Shown here in pieces: positions 8,451 through 16,937 of a DNA stretch of 62,517 bases; position 1 is the stretch's first letter; each line of letters begins with the position of its first letter. Source of the stretch: UBA5420 sp964485345. Lineage in GTDB: Bacteria; Bacillota; Limnochordia; Darwinibacteriales; Darwinibacteriaceae. The position numbers and the translations under genes were made by a program. Where the stretch lies: assembly GCA_964485345.1 (NCBI GenBank), contig CAZAJB010000007.1, positions 1 to 62,517 of the forward strand. The letters run 5' to 3'. The notes under the pieces were generated by a model. That model did no database searches, had not been told where the DNA came from, and was given only the letters and a program-made list of their open reading frames with translations.

Positions 8451-9788
8451 TTGCTGAGAGACTATAACGAACTAATCGAAGAGATTAAGGAAATTACCAC
8501 AGTTGATGGCTTTGTTTCTTCCTGCCTGGAGATTAAGGAGAGTATGTTCTTCTATGAGCGAGAGCTAATGTTGGCGGCTTACACCGCTTCGTTGGAACTG
8601 CTCACGGTTGCAGCGATGCTGACGGCGGCTCTAAAAGGTAAGCGTGAACTGCACAAGGCCCATGTCGAGGTGGAACGCTCGCTAGATGCGTTGGCGACAG
8701 AGCTTGACAAGTATCAGTTTCCCCTGGATATTCAGTATGTTGTAGATCACTTTGTGCAGGGAACCGGTTTTCGAACCCTTCTGCGTTTGCCTGCCTACAC
8801 GCAGATGATGCAATCCTACTGCAGTGGAATAGAATCATCTGAGGAGGACCTCGACACAATCATACACCGAGCTCACATCCTCTTGCAGCAGGGTAGCGGC
8901 GATCTAGACGAGGATCTAAATCGAATGTTAGGCCGGGCAGGGGTCAAGATGCTCCGAGGCGCTAACCTACGATCCGTTTGGCTAAGAGTCAGCCATCCCC
9001 GCATACAAGTGGTGCTGCAGGGTTTGCAGACGTTGATGAGCAATCTCCGGGTTACCCCTTACTACAATTATCCCTTAGAGGATATTGCCACAGAGAGGCA
9101 GAAACGGAAGAAAGTGAAGGGCAATGTAGTCTCAGATCTCAGCGTGTTCCGCAATTTCCGCCAGGGTGGCTCGGGGTACACCGATCTCAACACTGTATTC
9201 GAGAAAGATAGGTACGACCACTTTTTCGAAAGCCTTTTCTCCAGTTTTGAGTATATTGATGTCCAGCCTGACCAGGGGGTTATTGACCTGCTTCTGAAGA
9301 TCCTAGACCTTCGCCTTGTGAACGAGGACTTCCACCAGTCCTTCTTGATGCGATTGTTTGTGTACTGCAATCGCTGGGCAATCACTGAGGTCAGCGATAC
9401 CGTGTTGAAGATCCTTGCTGAACTAGATTCGGACGATCCCCTCTACTATGAGTGCTGGAGTCTGCTCAAGTCCTTTGATGGGAAGGCGCTTCCAGCTATG
9501 CGGAGGTTTGCTCGGACAAATCGAGATTCTACGTTATTGCCCTACCTGGCTGTTTTCTTATCCCATGGTCCTCCCACGAAACGGAGGTGGAGTCTGCTCA
9601 CGGAGATCTTCGAGCATTATCCCGAAGAGAGTGAGGAGAGGGCTCAGATAGCCATTTCCATTGGACGTTATGGCGGCGAAGAGGCTGTAACATACCTGGA
9701 GAAAGCGCTAAACTCTGCCCAGCACGCCAATGGCCCCTATGGTGATAGGCTTAAGAAAGCTCTGGAAAGCGCCAAGGAAAAGGTTTAA
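8451..9788 (+). CDS. Hypothetical protein with HEAT-like C-terminus
   Basis: 445 aa with a TTG start at 8451 behind AGGTAGGG. I do not recognise the N-terminal 300 residues. They are mostly helical, with no signal peptide, no membrane helix and no clear catalytic motif. From about residue 300 onward, helix pairs of 30-35 residues resemble HEAT-type repeats (DPLYYECWSLLKSFDGKALPA, then LLPYLAVFLSHG, then RAQIAISIGRYGGEEAVTYLEKAL). It is a soluble cytoplasmic protein, possibly a scaffold. Its stop codon overlaps the stop of the convergent queG in a shared TTAA, and queG itself ends in HEAT-like repeats, which may be coincidence. Confidence 0.7.
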   Translation: MLRDYNELIEEIKEITTVDGFVSSCLEIKESMFFYERELMLAAYTASLELLTVAAMLTAALKGKRELHKAHVEVERSLDALATELDKYQFPLDIQYVVDHFVQGTGFRTLLRLPAYTQMMQSYCSGIESSEEDLDTIIHRAHILLQQGSGDLDEDLNRMLGRAGVKMLRGANLRSVWLRVSHPRIQVVLQGLQTLMSNLRVTPYYNYPLEDIATERQKRKKVKGNVVSDLSVFRNFRQGGSGYTDLNTVFEKDRYDHFFESLFSSFEYIDVQPDQGVIDLLLKILDLRLVNEDFHQSFLMRLFVYCNRWAITEVSDTVLKILAELDSDDPLYYECWSLLKSFDGKALPAMRRFARTNRDSTLLPYLAVFLSHGPPTKRRWSLLTEIFEHYPEESEERAQIAISIGRYGGEEAVTYLEKALNSAQHANGPYGDRLKKALESAKEKV

Positions 9789-10810
9789 CTGGATTTGATT
9801 TTTCCCACAGCCCAGGATGCGGCATCCCGTACAATCGTACTTTGATGCTCCAGGGCTGTTTTTTCTAGCATAGGCAAAGCCTCAGTGTGACGCTGGTTGC
9901 CAAGGATGATGCAGGCATTGCGCGAGAGCACATTCTTGCCTCGCCAGGCTATGCTGGTCAGACCGAAGATCGCTTCAAACTCTTTCTTTGTCAGGTTCAG
10001 GAGGTGTACGAGGTCGATATGTGGGCCCACCATGGGTTGGAATTCTGCTCGAGTGCTCGGGCGTACCTCTTGATTGATGGGACAAGCCTGCTGGCAGATA
10101 TCGCAGCCCCACAACTTGCTACCGATTTTTTCTCTAAACTCCAGAGGAATGGAGCCAGACATTTGGGTGAGGTACGAGATGCAACGCTGGGGTCGAATCT
10201 TTCCTGGAGCAAAGAGTGCACCGGTGGGGCAGGCCCGTATGCACAGATCGCAACCTGTGGGGCAGGACCAATTGTTCTGCTCCTTGTCCTTGCTGGGAGG
10301 AAGGGTCACATCCACCAAGATTTCCCCTAAGACGACCCACGAACCAAAGGGGGGTACATAAACTGCACAGTTCGCTCCAGGATAACCGAGGCCAGCTTCG
10401 ATGGCTAGGGCGCGGTCAATGAGGAAACTAGTGTCAACCGCCTTGGTACACTCCTTCGCACCCAAGTGTTCTTGGAGGTAGGAGATGACCTGATCCATAC
10501 GATCGGCTAAGACGCGGTGGTAGTCAAGACCCCAGGCCGAGCGTGAGATTGTTCCATGCAGGGCCGGTGCAGGACCTGGGTCACCGGTGTAATAGGATAG
10601 GGCTACGGAAATAATGCTCTGAGCACTCTCTTGCAGGTTCTTGGCATCAATGCGCTTCGTAATATCCGGGTCCACAAAGTCGGGGTAGCGACCTTCTTCT
10701 TGGGCTTCCCTCAGAATAGGGAGCACAGCTTCAACTGGTTTAGCAGGCATGATGGCAAAGGCATCGAAACCAGCCTCGCGTATCGCCTGCGTTATTTCTC
10801 TGGAGTTCAA
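9785..10810 (-). CDS. queG: Epoxyqueuosine reductase
   Basis: 341 aa from a TTG at 10810 that has GAGAGGAG at proper spacing. An ATG at 10834 would add eight residues but lies directly behind a terminator T-run and has no ribosome site. The family features are clear: N-terminal cobalamin-binding part (YYTGDPGPAPALHGTISR, GLDYHRVLADRM), two [4Fe-4S] motifs (GCDLCIRACPTGAL and GCDICQQACPIN), and a C-terminal HEAT-like region (SRNACIILGNQRHTEALPML). QueG reduces epoxyqueuosine to queuosine in the tRNA wobble position, the last step of queuosine synthesis. No other queuosine gene is in the window. Confidence 0.95.
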   Translation of the reverse strand: MNSREITQAIREAGFDAFAIMPAKPVEAVLPILREAQEEGRYPDFVDPDITKRIDAKNLQESAQSIISVALSYYTGDPGPAPALHGTISRSAWGLDYHRVLADRMDQVISYLQEHLGAKECTKAVDTSFLIDRALAIEAGLGYPGANCAVYVPPFGSWVVLGEILVDVTLPPSKDKEQNNWSCPTGCDLCIRACPTGALFAPGKIRPQRCISYLTQMSGSIPLEFREKIGSKLWGCDICQQACPINQEVRPSTRAEFQPMVGPHIDLVHLLNLTKKEFEAIFGLTSIAWRGKNVLSRNACIILGNQRHTEALPMLEKTALEHQSTIVRDAASWAVGKIKSS

Positions 10811-10841
10811 GGTATCGCTCCTCTCAGATGACATAGCAAAA

Positions 10842-10863
10842 AGAGGAGCATCGAGGCTCCTCT
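10842..10863 (-). terminator. Rho-independent terminator after the NifU-domain gene
   Basis: An 8-bp perfect stem (AGAGGAGC / GCTCCTCT) with a 6-nt loop is followed on the minus strand by five T. It lies 35 nt beyond the stop of the NifU-domain gene and immediately before queG, separating the two. Confidence 0.8.
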
Positions 10864-10897
10864 GGATGAAGGCAGAGCATTCATCTCGGATGTTTCT

Positions 10898-11122
10898 TTA
10901 CTGGGCTGCTTCTACAGACGCAACCTCTGGAATTTGCTGTTTGAGGATTCGTTCAATGCCACCCTTTAGGGTCAGTTGTGACATGGGGCATCCTACACAG
11001 GCACCGGTTAGCTTGACGGTGACTACGTTATCTTCGCTAACCCCAACGAGTTCTACATCACCGCCGTCGGCCTGAAGGGATGGGCGAATTTTATCCAAAA
11101 CCGCTTGAACTTTATCTTTCAT
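10898..11122 (-). CDS. NifU C-terminal domain (Nfu-like) iron-sulfur scaffold protein
   Basis: 74 aa, a stand-alone Nfu domain: IRPSLQADGGDVELVGV followed by VTVKLTGACVGCPMSQLTLK with the conserved Cys-x2-Cys, then GIERILKQQIPEV. The start ATG has a near-perfect AAGGAGGTG. Nfu-type proteins carry [4Fe-4S] clusters to target enzymes. The neighbouring queG and the NfnAB pair need such clusters, but no direct link is shown. It is monocistronic, with a terminator on its 3' side. Confidence 0.93.
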   Translation of the reverse strand: MKDKVQAVLDKIRPSLQADGGDVELVGVSEDNVVTVKLTGACVGCPMSQLTLKGGIERILKQQIPEVASVEAAQ

Positions 11123-11194
11123 TTCGACACCTCCTTAACGATAACTTCGCAATCCTTAGTATACACCTTATGTTTAGCCATGTCTACGCATAAT

Positions 11195-11224
11195 CACGCT
11201 CGCAGGACTGACTTTGCGAGCGTG
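11195..11224 (-). terminator. Hairpin downstream of selO
   Basis: A perfect 10-bp inverted repeat (CACGCTCGCA / TGCGAGCGTG, 10-nt loop) begins 4 nt beyond the selO stop. The minus strand lacks a clear T-run after it, so it may be a weak terminator or an RNA-stabilising hairpin. Confidence 0.45.
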
Positions 11225-11228
11225 TCAG

Positions 11229-12725
11229 CTATGTTCCGCAAAAAGTGCGATAGGGCAGGGCATGCGGGTCGGGAGGTGCAGCGAACTCTGCTTGTTCGGG
11301 ACTATGGGCGAAGGGGTCTTTAAGGATCTGCAGGAGTCTCTTGAGCGGACCATAGTTACCTTCTTGCACCGCCGGCCTCAGTGCTTCTTCCACCCGATGG
11401 TTACGGGGAATCACAGCAGGGTTGCTCACCATCATGAGCTCTTGCGCTTGCTCCGATCCGCCTGAGTCTGTGGCAAGGCGTTTTTCCCAACGTATCTTCC
11501 ACGTTTCGAACCCTTCTGAGCGGCAGAGATCGCTCTGGTCAAATCTCAGGAAGGTCAGATCCAAGAATGTATTGGTATAATCGGCCTTGTGTTCGGCCAT
11601 CAGCTGCAGAAGATCACGCACAAGCGCCTGATCCTCGTCTTCTGCGTCAGTCAGTCCAAGCTTGCTGCGCATACCCTGGAGGAAATGCCTATCGTACGCA
11701 GCGGAGAAGTTTTTCAGTTCGTCTTCTACCATGGTTCTTGCCTTTTCTTGATCATCATCAAAGAGCGGAAGTAGTGTTTCAGCCAAACGGGCCAGGTTCC
11801 ACATGGCGATCTTCGGTTGATTAGCATAGGCGTAGCGCCCATGGAGATCGATAGAACTAAAGACAATGGTGGGATCAAAGGTATCCATAAAGGCGCAGGG
11901 ACCATAGTCGATGGTCTCGCCGCTAATTGTCATGTTATCTGTATTCATCACCCCATGGATAAAACCTACGAGCATCCACTGGGCGATCAGTGACGCTTGG
12001 GCGCCAGTGACTGCCTTAAACAGGGCCAGGTACTTGTTGGACTTCCTGCTTGCCTCAGGATAGTGGCGCTCTATGGCGTAGTCAGCCAAGGTCTTGAGCT
12101 CCTTAGCATGGCCGCGACCCGCGGCGAACTGGAAGGTGCCCACCCGCAAGTGACTTGCTGCAACTCTCGTTAATACAGCACCTGGCAAGAGGCTCTCACG
12201 GTGGACCCTGTCCCCTGTTGTCACAACGGCCAGACTCCTCGTGGTTGGGACTCTTAGGCCGTGCATGGCTTCGCTAATAATGTACTCTCTGAGCATGGGG
12301 CCTAGAGTGGCTTTTCCATCGCCACCCCTAGAGTAGGGTGTGCGGCCTGAACCTTTGAGCTGTAGGTCATAGCGCTGGCCCGAAGGCGTGATGTGCTCGC
12401 CAAGGAGGATAGCTCTGCCATCACCTAGCATAGTGAAATGACCAAATTGATGTCCTGCATAGGCTTGAGCAAGGGGCAATCCGCCTGGGGGCTTTTCGCT
12501 GCCAGCTAGGATAGCTACACCCGTCTCGCTTCGAAGCGCCTGGGTAGAGAGACCGAGAAACTCGGCGAGCTCATCATTAATCAGAACCTCTTGCGGTGCG
12601 GGGACGGGAGTTGGATCTAGAAGCGAGAACAAAGACTCAGGTAGGCGGGCGTATGAGTTGTCAAAGTTAAAGCCAAATGGTGATTGCGATGCAATCACCT
12701 TGGTGTTTCCTTTCTGCTTGACCAT
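11229..12725 (-). CDS. selO: SelO / YdiU family protein adenylyltransferase (pseudokinase fold)
   Basis: 498 aa, full length, from the ATG at 12725 behind GGGAGG; the frame extends 32 codons upstream but those overlap the hepT end region. SelO signatures include PLAQAYAGHQFGHFTMLGDGRA, the ATP-loop region LQLKGSGRTPYSRGGDG, REYIISEAMHGLRVPTTRSL, and the metal-binding part HGVMNTDNMTISGETIDYGP. SelO proteins bind ATP inverted relative to kinases and transfer AMP to Ser, Thr or Tyr of proteins, and have been tied to oxidative stress. The usual C-terminal selenocysteine/cysteine of some SelO proteins sits in the last residues; here the C-terminus reads YRTFCGT, with a Cys three residues from the end. 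Confidence 0.95.
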   Translation of the reverse strand: MVKQKGNTKVIASQSPFGFNFDNSYARLPESLFSLLDPTPVPAPQEVLINDELAEFLGLSTQALRSETGVAILAGSEKPPGGLPLAQAYAGHQFGHFTMLGDGRAILLGEHITPSGQRYDLQLKGSGRTPYSRGGDGKATLGPMLREYIISEAMHGLRVPTTRSLAVVTTGDRVHRESLLPGAVLTRVAASHLRVGTFQFAAGRGHAKELKTLADYAIERHYPEASRKSNKYLALFKAVTGAQASLIAQWMLVGFIHGVMNTDNMTISGETIDYGPCAFMDTFDPTIVFSSIDLHGRYAYANQPKIAMWNLARLAETLLPLFDDDQEKARTMVEDELKNFSAAYDRHFLQGMRSKLGLTDAEDEDQALVRDLLQLMAEHKADYTNTFLDLTFLRFDQSDLCRSEGFETWKIRWEKRLATDSGGSEQAQELMMVSNPAVIPRNHRVEEALRPAVQEGNYGPLKRLLQILKDPFAHSPEQAEFAAPPDPHALPYRTFCGT

Positions 12726-12768
12726 GTCGACGTACCTCCCAGAGTTAGTATTCCGCATGGGGTAGGTG

Positions 12769-13200
12769 CTATTCCATTTCGCAATTGAGGTATGTGGCGA
12801 TATCCCGAAGATAACGTCCATATTGTTCTAGGGTGCTCTTGATGGAGTGGTAGACGATTGTATCGTCGATCTTTGCGTATTCGTGCACCAGAATGTTCCT
12901 CAGTCCAGTGGAGGGGGCTATCGTCAGGGCAAAATCCAGATCGATTACGCCGCTGTCGGCAAGATCAAGAAAGGAGTTGAAGTAGTCTGTCGCAGGTGCC
13001 TTGTGGAGATACTTGAGGATCATATTATTGACGTCCGTACTGCACTCCACGATGAGCTGAGTGAGGCGTTCCATGATTCTGCGCTGGCCGCGATGGGACT
13101 TGTACGTCTCCAATGTTAATCCCTGAGCTGATTCCTGAAACTCCTTGTAATAGTCAAGTAAAACCCGAAGCCTATTGCAGATCACCATAATATCACCCAT
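12769..13200 (-). CDS. hepT: HepT-like HEPN domain protein (DUF86), toxin/RNase partner of MntA
   Basis: 143 aa from the ATG at 13200; a TTG at 13203 is equally well placed behind AAAGGAG. It is all-helical and contains the HepT signature R-x4-H-x-Y as RNILVHEY, followed by DDTIVYHSIKSTLEQYGRYL. HEPN proteins of this type are ribonucleases that are neutralised when the cognate MNT nucleotidyltransferase adenylylates the Tyr of R-x4-H-x-Y. The gene overlaps the upstream mntA by 8 nt, as usual for the pair. The downstream neighbour is selO, another AMP-transferring enzyme. Confidence 0.88.
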   Translation of the reverse strand: MGDIMVICNRLRVLLDYYKEFQESAQGLTLETYKSHRGQRRIMERLTQLIVECSTDVNNMILKYLHKAPATDYFNSFLDLADSGVIDLDFALTIAPSTGLRNILVHEYAKIDDTIVYHSIKSTLEQYGRYLRDIATYLNCEME

Positions 13201-13612
13201 CAATGCTCAGCTCCTTTATTTCTTTCATGAGTATGCGCATACGATCTTTGATTATAGGTCGCAGTTCGTAGATTCGTTTTACGTAAAAAAGGGCGTAGCG
13301 ATCAAAGAGCCCCTTTTCTACCTCAAAGAGTATCCTGCCTTCCCTGGCTATTTCGTAGCGTAGGATTGGATCTGCAGTCTGCAAATCGACCAAATCAACC
13401 TCACTCTTCCGGTGAGCAAGCATCAGGTCTTTGTGCAGTCCCATCCTTTCCTGGGTGGTTAAGGGGTGGCCTGCCAAGTAAGCGATGTCAATATCGCTGT
13501 CTGGACCATAGAACTCGGTTTGATAGCTTCCAAAGTAGATCAGCAGTCTGAGATCATAGCTTTGAGCGATTTCGTTGACGACTGCAGAGTCCGGCTGAAC
13601 TAGCCTTCCCAT
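13193..13612 (-). CDS. mntA: MntA-like nucleotidyltransferase (MNT) antitoxin
   Basis: 139 aa from the ATG at 13612 with GAGGTG five nucleotides before it (a GTG at 13618 is in frame). The minimal nucleotidyltransferase motif FGSYQTEF then DSDIDIAYL gives G-S and two catalytic Asp; the third Asp is in EVDLVDL. In studied MntA/HepT pairs this enzyme adds AMP residues to HepT and so blocks its RNase activity. It is the first gene of the minus-strand pair, with an extended -10 promoter candidate about 40 nt upstream. Confidence 0.88.
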   Translation of the reverse strand: MGRLVQPDSAVVNEIAQSYDLRLLIYFGSYQTEFYGPDSDIDIAYLAGHPLTTQERMGLHKDLMLAHRKSEVDLVDLQTADPILRYEIAREGRILFEVEKGLFDRYALFYVKRIYELRPIIKDRMRILMKEIKELSIDG

Positions 13613-13652
13613 AGGCACACCTCGGTTTCAAAGTCCTCTTGTTTTCACCCAT

Positions 13653-13661
13653 ATTGTACCA
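13653..13661 (-). promoter_or_regulatory. Extended -10 promoter candidate for mntA-hepT
   Basis: The minus strand reads TGG-TACAAT, an extended -10 element, 41 nt before the mntA ATG. No good -35 hexamer is seen. Confidence 0.35.
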
Positions 13662-13844
13662 TAGTTGTGCCGGGCAGTGCAGGAAGAAATGCATAGTCAC
13701 AAGACACGGGAGTTGCTTTTTTTGGGGTAACCCCGTCTTTTTCTCAGGCGATGGGGAAAACATAAAGAAAAGGTTATCTAGCTTCACAGGCGAACTAATC
13801 TCATATCGCATGACAAGACCGCTGCACAAAGAAGGAGGCAACCC

Positions 13845-16088
13845 TTGACTACAGAAGCAACTACTCGAATGTATCGTGGTTTCACCCTAGATCCCTTTCA
13901 AGCCCAAGCGGTGGATTTCATTGATCAAAACAAGTCGGTGTTGGTGGCAGCTCCCACTGGAGTAGGAAAAACTCTGATCGCCGACTATATCATTGAGACC
14001 ATCTTTCGCTCCGGCGGGCGGGTTGTTTATACGGCTCCGATCAAAGCGTTGAGTAACCAGAAATATAGAGAGTTTAAGGCCTTGGTGGGCCCCGACGCGA
14101 TGGGCATTTTAACCGGTGACGTGGTTGTTAACCCCGATGCGCCGATCTTAATTATGACCACGGAGATATTCCGCAACATGCTACAAGAAGACCCGGAGCG
14201 TGTGAGGGATGTTCGCTATGTGATCTTTGACGAAATTCACTATATTGACGATCCAGAGCGGGGAAGTGTCTGGGAAGAAAGTTTGATCTTCATGCCCCCC
14301 TCCATGCGTTTCTTAGGTTTGAGTGCTACCATTCCTAATGTAGATGAACTGGCGAGCTGGATTGAAGAGGTGCAGGAGTCAGACGTCGAAGTGGTTACCC
14401 ATTTTGAACGTGTTGTTCCCCTCAAGCATGCTCTTTATGAGCGTTCTATGGGCTTTACTACGATGAATGCCGTGCAAAAAAAGCATCGTAAACTTGTGGG
14501 CGATAGTCTTAACGGACGTCCCGATGTACCTACGACCACCCACTTGGATTTGGTGACTGCCATTAAGGATAAGTATCTACCCTGTCTTTTCTTTACCTTC
14601 AGTCGCCGTAAGTGTGAAAGCAATGCACTCGCCCTAGGCGAAGAACAGGATTTCTTGGATAAAGCTCAAAAAGCGCAGGTTCAGGCCATTATGGATGATG
14701 TTCTAGAGCGCTATCCCAATATCGAAAGCGGGCGCTGGCCCCACCTCAGGAGACTCTTGTTGAAGGGTATTGCTTACCATCATGCGGGTATGTTGCCTAT
14801 CTTAAAGGACATTGTGGAGGAGCTCTTTACACACCGGCTGATTTCCGTACTTTATTGTACCGAGACCTTTGCGGTGGGCCTCAACTTTCCTTGTAAGACC
14901 GTTTGCTTTGATTCTAGCACGAAATGGGATGGAGTCAGCTTCCGACCTATTTCGAATCGTGAATACTTTCAGATGGCGGGCAGGGCAGGGCGCCGAGGAA
15001 TTGATGAGCAAGGTTTTGTCTTCACTATTGTGGACATGAATTACTTCGATATCAGCCAATTCCCGAGCATGAAAGAGGCTGAAGTCGAGCCCTTAAAGAG
15101 TCAGTTCGCCCTGACCTACAATTCGATCCTGAACTTGGTGAAGAACTATAATGAACAAGACATTCATCGCATTTTGGGGCAGAACTTTGCCACCTACCAG
15201 GCTTCGGCTGAGCGTGAGGGAGTGTTAGTGCAACTCGATATGTTAGGCGAGGAGCTGGCTCCCTACGAGCAGCACCTGCGAGGTCCAGGTGGGCTCCAAC
15301 GTCTTGTTCGCAAGAAAACCGAACTAGAGCGCCGTTTACCCACGGCCTACAATAAACGTGCCAAGAAGTCCCTCAAGGGAGATATCCGTTCTCTCATCCA
15401 GCGTCTCGATAGTGCCTTCTACCGGCACCATAATGAGCGTGATCGGGCATCGTTGCGTAAGGAACATCGCAAGTTCAGACGGAAGGTTTCTGCCTATGAG
15501 AACCTGATGTATCGAGAAGAAGCCCTCGATCCCCATAAGAAGTATATCGAAGAATTTTCCGACAAGAAGGCACTCTTAGAGGCACTCGGATACCTCCAAG
15601 GCGATGAGCTTACAACGGCAGGCCTCCTGGCGGGCCAGATTCATGGAAATGAGCTACTCATCACCGAAATGTTTATGGAAGGCTTATTCCACTCCTACAG
15701 CCCGGCGGAACTCAATGCGGCCTTAGTCGCGGTAGGCTATGAGCCTCGAAAGAACGAGTACCGGATCAAACACAAGTTAGACCTGACTCCGGTCTTTCGC
15801 CTCTGGCACGCTCTAACGAAAATGGAGCAGCGTATGATCGGCTTTTCTACTGTACAGTTCAACGATCATGTGTCGGCCTTGGCCTATCGCTGGAGCAACG
15901 GAGAGAGTTTCATGGCACTCTTAGATGCTTCGTCCATCGACGAGGGAGATCTAGTTTTCGCCTTTCGCAGAGGTATTGACTTGCTGAGGCAGGTGCGGAA
16001 CGCAACGACCGATGATCCCCATCTCAACACCAAACTGCGAGAATGCATTGAACTGATGGATCGGGACGAGGTATCGATCTGGCTGTAG
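13845..16088 (+). CDS. Ski2/Mtr4-like DEAD/DEAH-box RNA helicase with C-terminal DSHCT domain
   Basis: 747 aa, TTG start with GAAGGAGG seven nucleotides upstream. Superfamily 2 motifs are in order: Q-like GFTLDPFQAQAV, Walker A APTGVGKT (36-43), TAPIKALSNQKYREF, DEIH box in VIFDEIHYIDD, GLSATIPN, YHHAGMLP, TETFAVGLNFP and QMAGRAGRRG. The C-terminal half contains a helical arm and a DSHCT-like end (ELLITEMFMEGLFHSYSPAE, then DEGDLVFAFRRGIDLLRQVR). This matches Mtr4/Ski2 helicases, which unwind RNA for degradation or processing in eukaryotes; bacterial versions are less studied. The following HAD gene starts 18 nt later, suggesting one transcript that continues into addB-addA. Confidence 0.92.
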   Translation: MTTEATTRMYRGFTLDPFQAQAVDFIDQNKSVLVAAPTGVGKTLIADYIIETIFRSGGRVVYTAPIKALSNQKYREFKALVGPDAMGILTGDVVVNPDAPILIMTTEIFRNMLQEDPERVRDVRYVIFDEIHYIDDPERGSVWEESLIFMPPSMRFLGLSATIPNVDELASWIEEVQESDVEVVTHFERVVPLKHALYERSMGFTTMNAVQKKHRKLVGDSLNGRPDVPTTTHLDLVTAIKDKYLPCLFFTFSRRKCESNALALGEEQDFLDKAQKAQVQAIMDDVLERYPNIESGRWPHLRRLLLKGIAYHHAGMLPILKDIVEELFTHRLISVLYCTETFAVGLNFPCKTVCFDSSTKWDGVSFRPISNREYFQMAGRAGRRGIDEQGFVFTIVDMNYFDISQFPSMKEAEVEPLKSQFALTYNSILNLVKNYNEQDIHRILGQNFATYQASAEREGVLVQLDMLGEELAPYEQHLRGPGGLQRLVRKKTELERRLPTAYNKRAKKSLKGDIRSLIQRLDSAFYRHHNERDRASLRKEHRKFRRKVSAYENLMYREEALDPHKKYIEEFSDKKALLEALGYLQGDELTTAGLLAGQIHGNELLITEMFMEGLFHSYSPAELNAALVAVGYEPRKNEYRIKHKLDLTPVFRLWHALTKMEQRMIGFSTVQFNDHVSALAYRWSNGESFMALLDASSIDEGDLVFAFRRGIDLLRQVRNATTDDPHLNTKLRECIELMDRDEVSIWL

Positions 16089-16106
16089 GATGAAGAGGTG
16101 TATGCT

Positions 16107-16925
16107 ATGAAGTACAAGCTTTTGGCTTTAGATATTGATGGAACACTCTTGAACGGAAAGTCTGAGCTCACACCCCGTACGAAGTCCGCTGTCCTAAGGG
16201 CCAAACAGAGAGTCGAAGTAATCCTAGCCACAGGTCGCAGGCTAACGAATACACTTCCCCTCGTCAAGGAGCTGGGCCTACAGGCACCGGTCGTTGTCCA
16301 TAATGGTGCGGTACTCTATGATCCAAGCTCTGGCAAGACCTTATCCCAATGGGGCATCGACCTGCATCTTGCTCGGGAGATCGTGGACAAGCTCGACAGT
16401 CGGGGGATCAATTACATCGTTTACACCGGGGAAAGCCGAGGGGAACAAGTCTTGGCGCCCTTAGGCAGCTGGCAGGAACCTGAGGATCTCTTAACCCACT
16501 ATCTTGGTGAACAGGTGGATTTTGTGGAGAGAGTAACTTTGGCTGCTCCTCCTGTACGCATTTCAGTGATCGATCGGACCGGTGAGGTCGACTCGTTCTC
16601 TGAAGAGCTGAACAGCAAGTATGGTGGAATGCTCAATGCTCTGGTTTTTGGCACGGAGAGAAATATCTGGCGGGGTATCGAGATGATCCCGGCAGACTGC
16701 AATAAAGGCGCAGGCCTGGCAACCGTGGTGGAGAGTCTCGGCTTTGGAGCCGAGGATGTTGTGGCCATAGGAGATAATATCAATGATCTGGAAATGATCG
16801 CTTGGGCAGGTCTGGGAATTGCCATGGAAAACGGTTCTAGCCAGCTTAAGGCCACGGCTAAGCGGATTGCTCCAAGGCATGATCAGGATGGAGTGGCGCA
16901 GATCATCGAAGAGCTCTTATTCTAG
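16107..16925 (+). CDS. Cof-type HAD-superfamily phosphatase (class IIB)
   Basis: 272 aa from the ATG at 16107, six nucleotides after GAAGAGGTG; a GTG at 16098 would add three residues. Motif I is LALDIDGTLL with the nucleophile Asp, motif II is in VILATGRR, the conserved Lys lies in NKGAGLATVVE, and motif IV is VAIGDNINDLEMI. The large C2B cap between residues 80 and 190 is typical of the Cof subfamily. These enzymes hydrolyse sugar phosphates, flavin or nucleotide phosphates; the substrate cannot be read from sequence. It lies between the helicase and addB with gaps of 18 and 12 nt. Confidence 0.92.
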   Translation: MKYKLLALDIDGTLLNGKSELTPRTKSAVLRAKQRVEVILATGRRLTNTLPLVKELGLQAPVVVHNGAVLYDPSSGKTLSQWGIDLHLAREIVDKLDSRGINYIVYTGESRGEQVLAPLGSWQEPEDLLTHYLGEQVDFVERVTLAAPPVRISVIDRTGEVDSFSEELNSKYGGMLNALVFGTERNIWRGIEMIPADCNKGAGLATVVESLGFGAEDVVAIGDNINDLEMIAWAGLGIAMENGSSQLKATAKRIAPRHDQDGVAQIIEELLF

Positions 16926-16937
16926 GGGGGCGAAGCT

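Noticed and set aside
13720..13760. GGGGTAACCCC with flanking T-runs as a terminator
   Set aside because: The stem is only five base pairs with a one-base loop, too short to form a stable hairpin.
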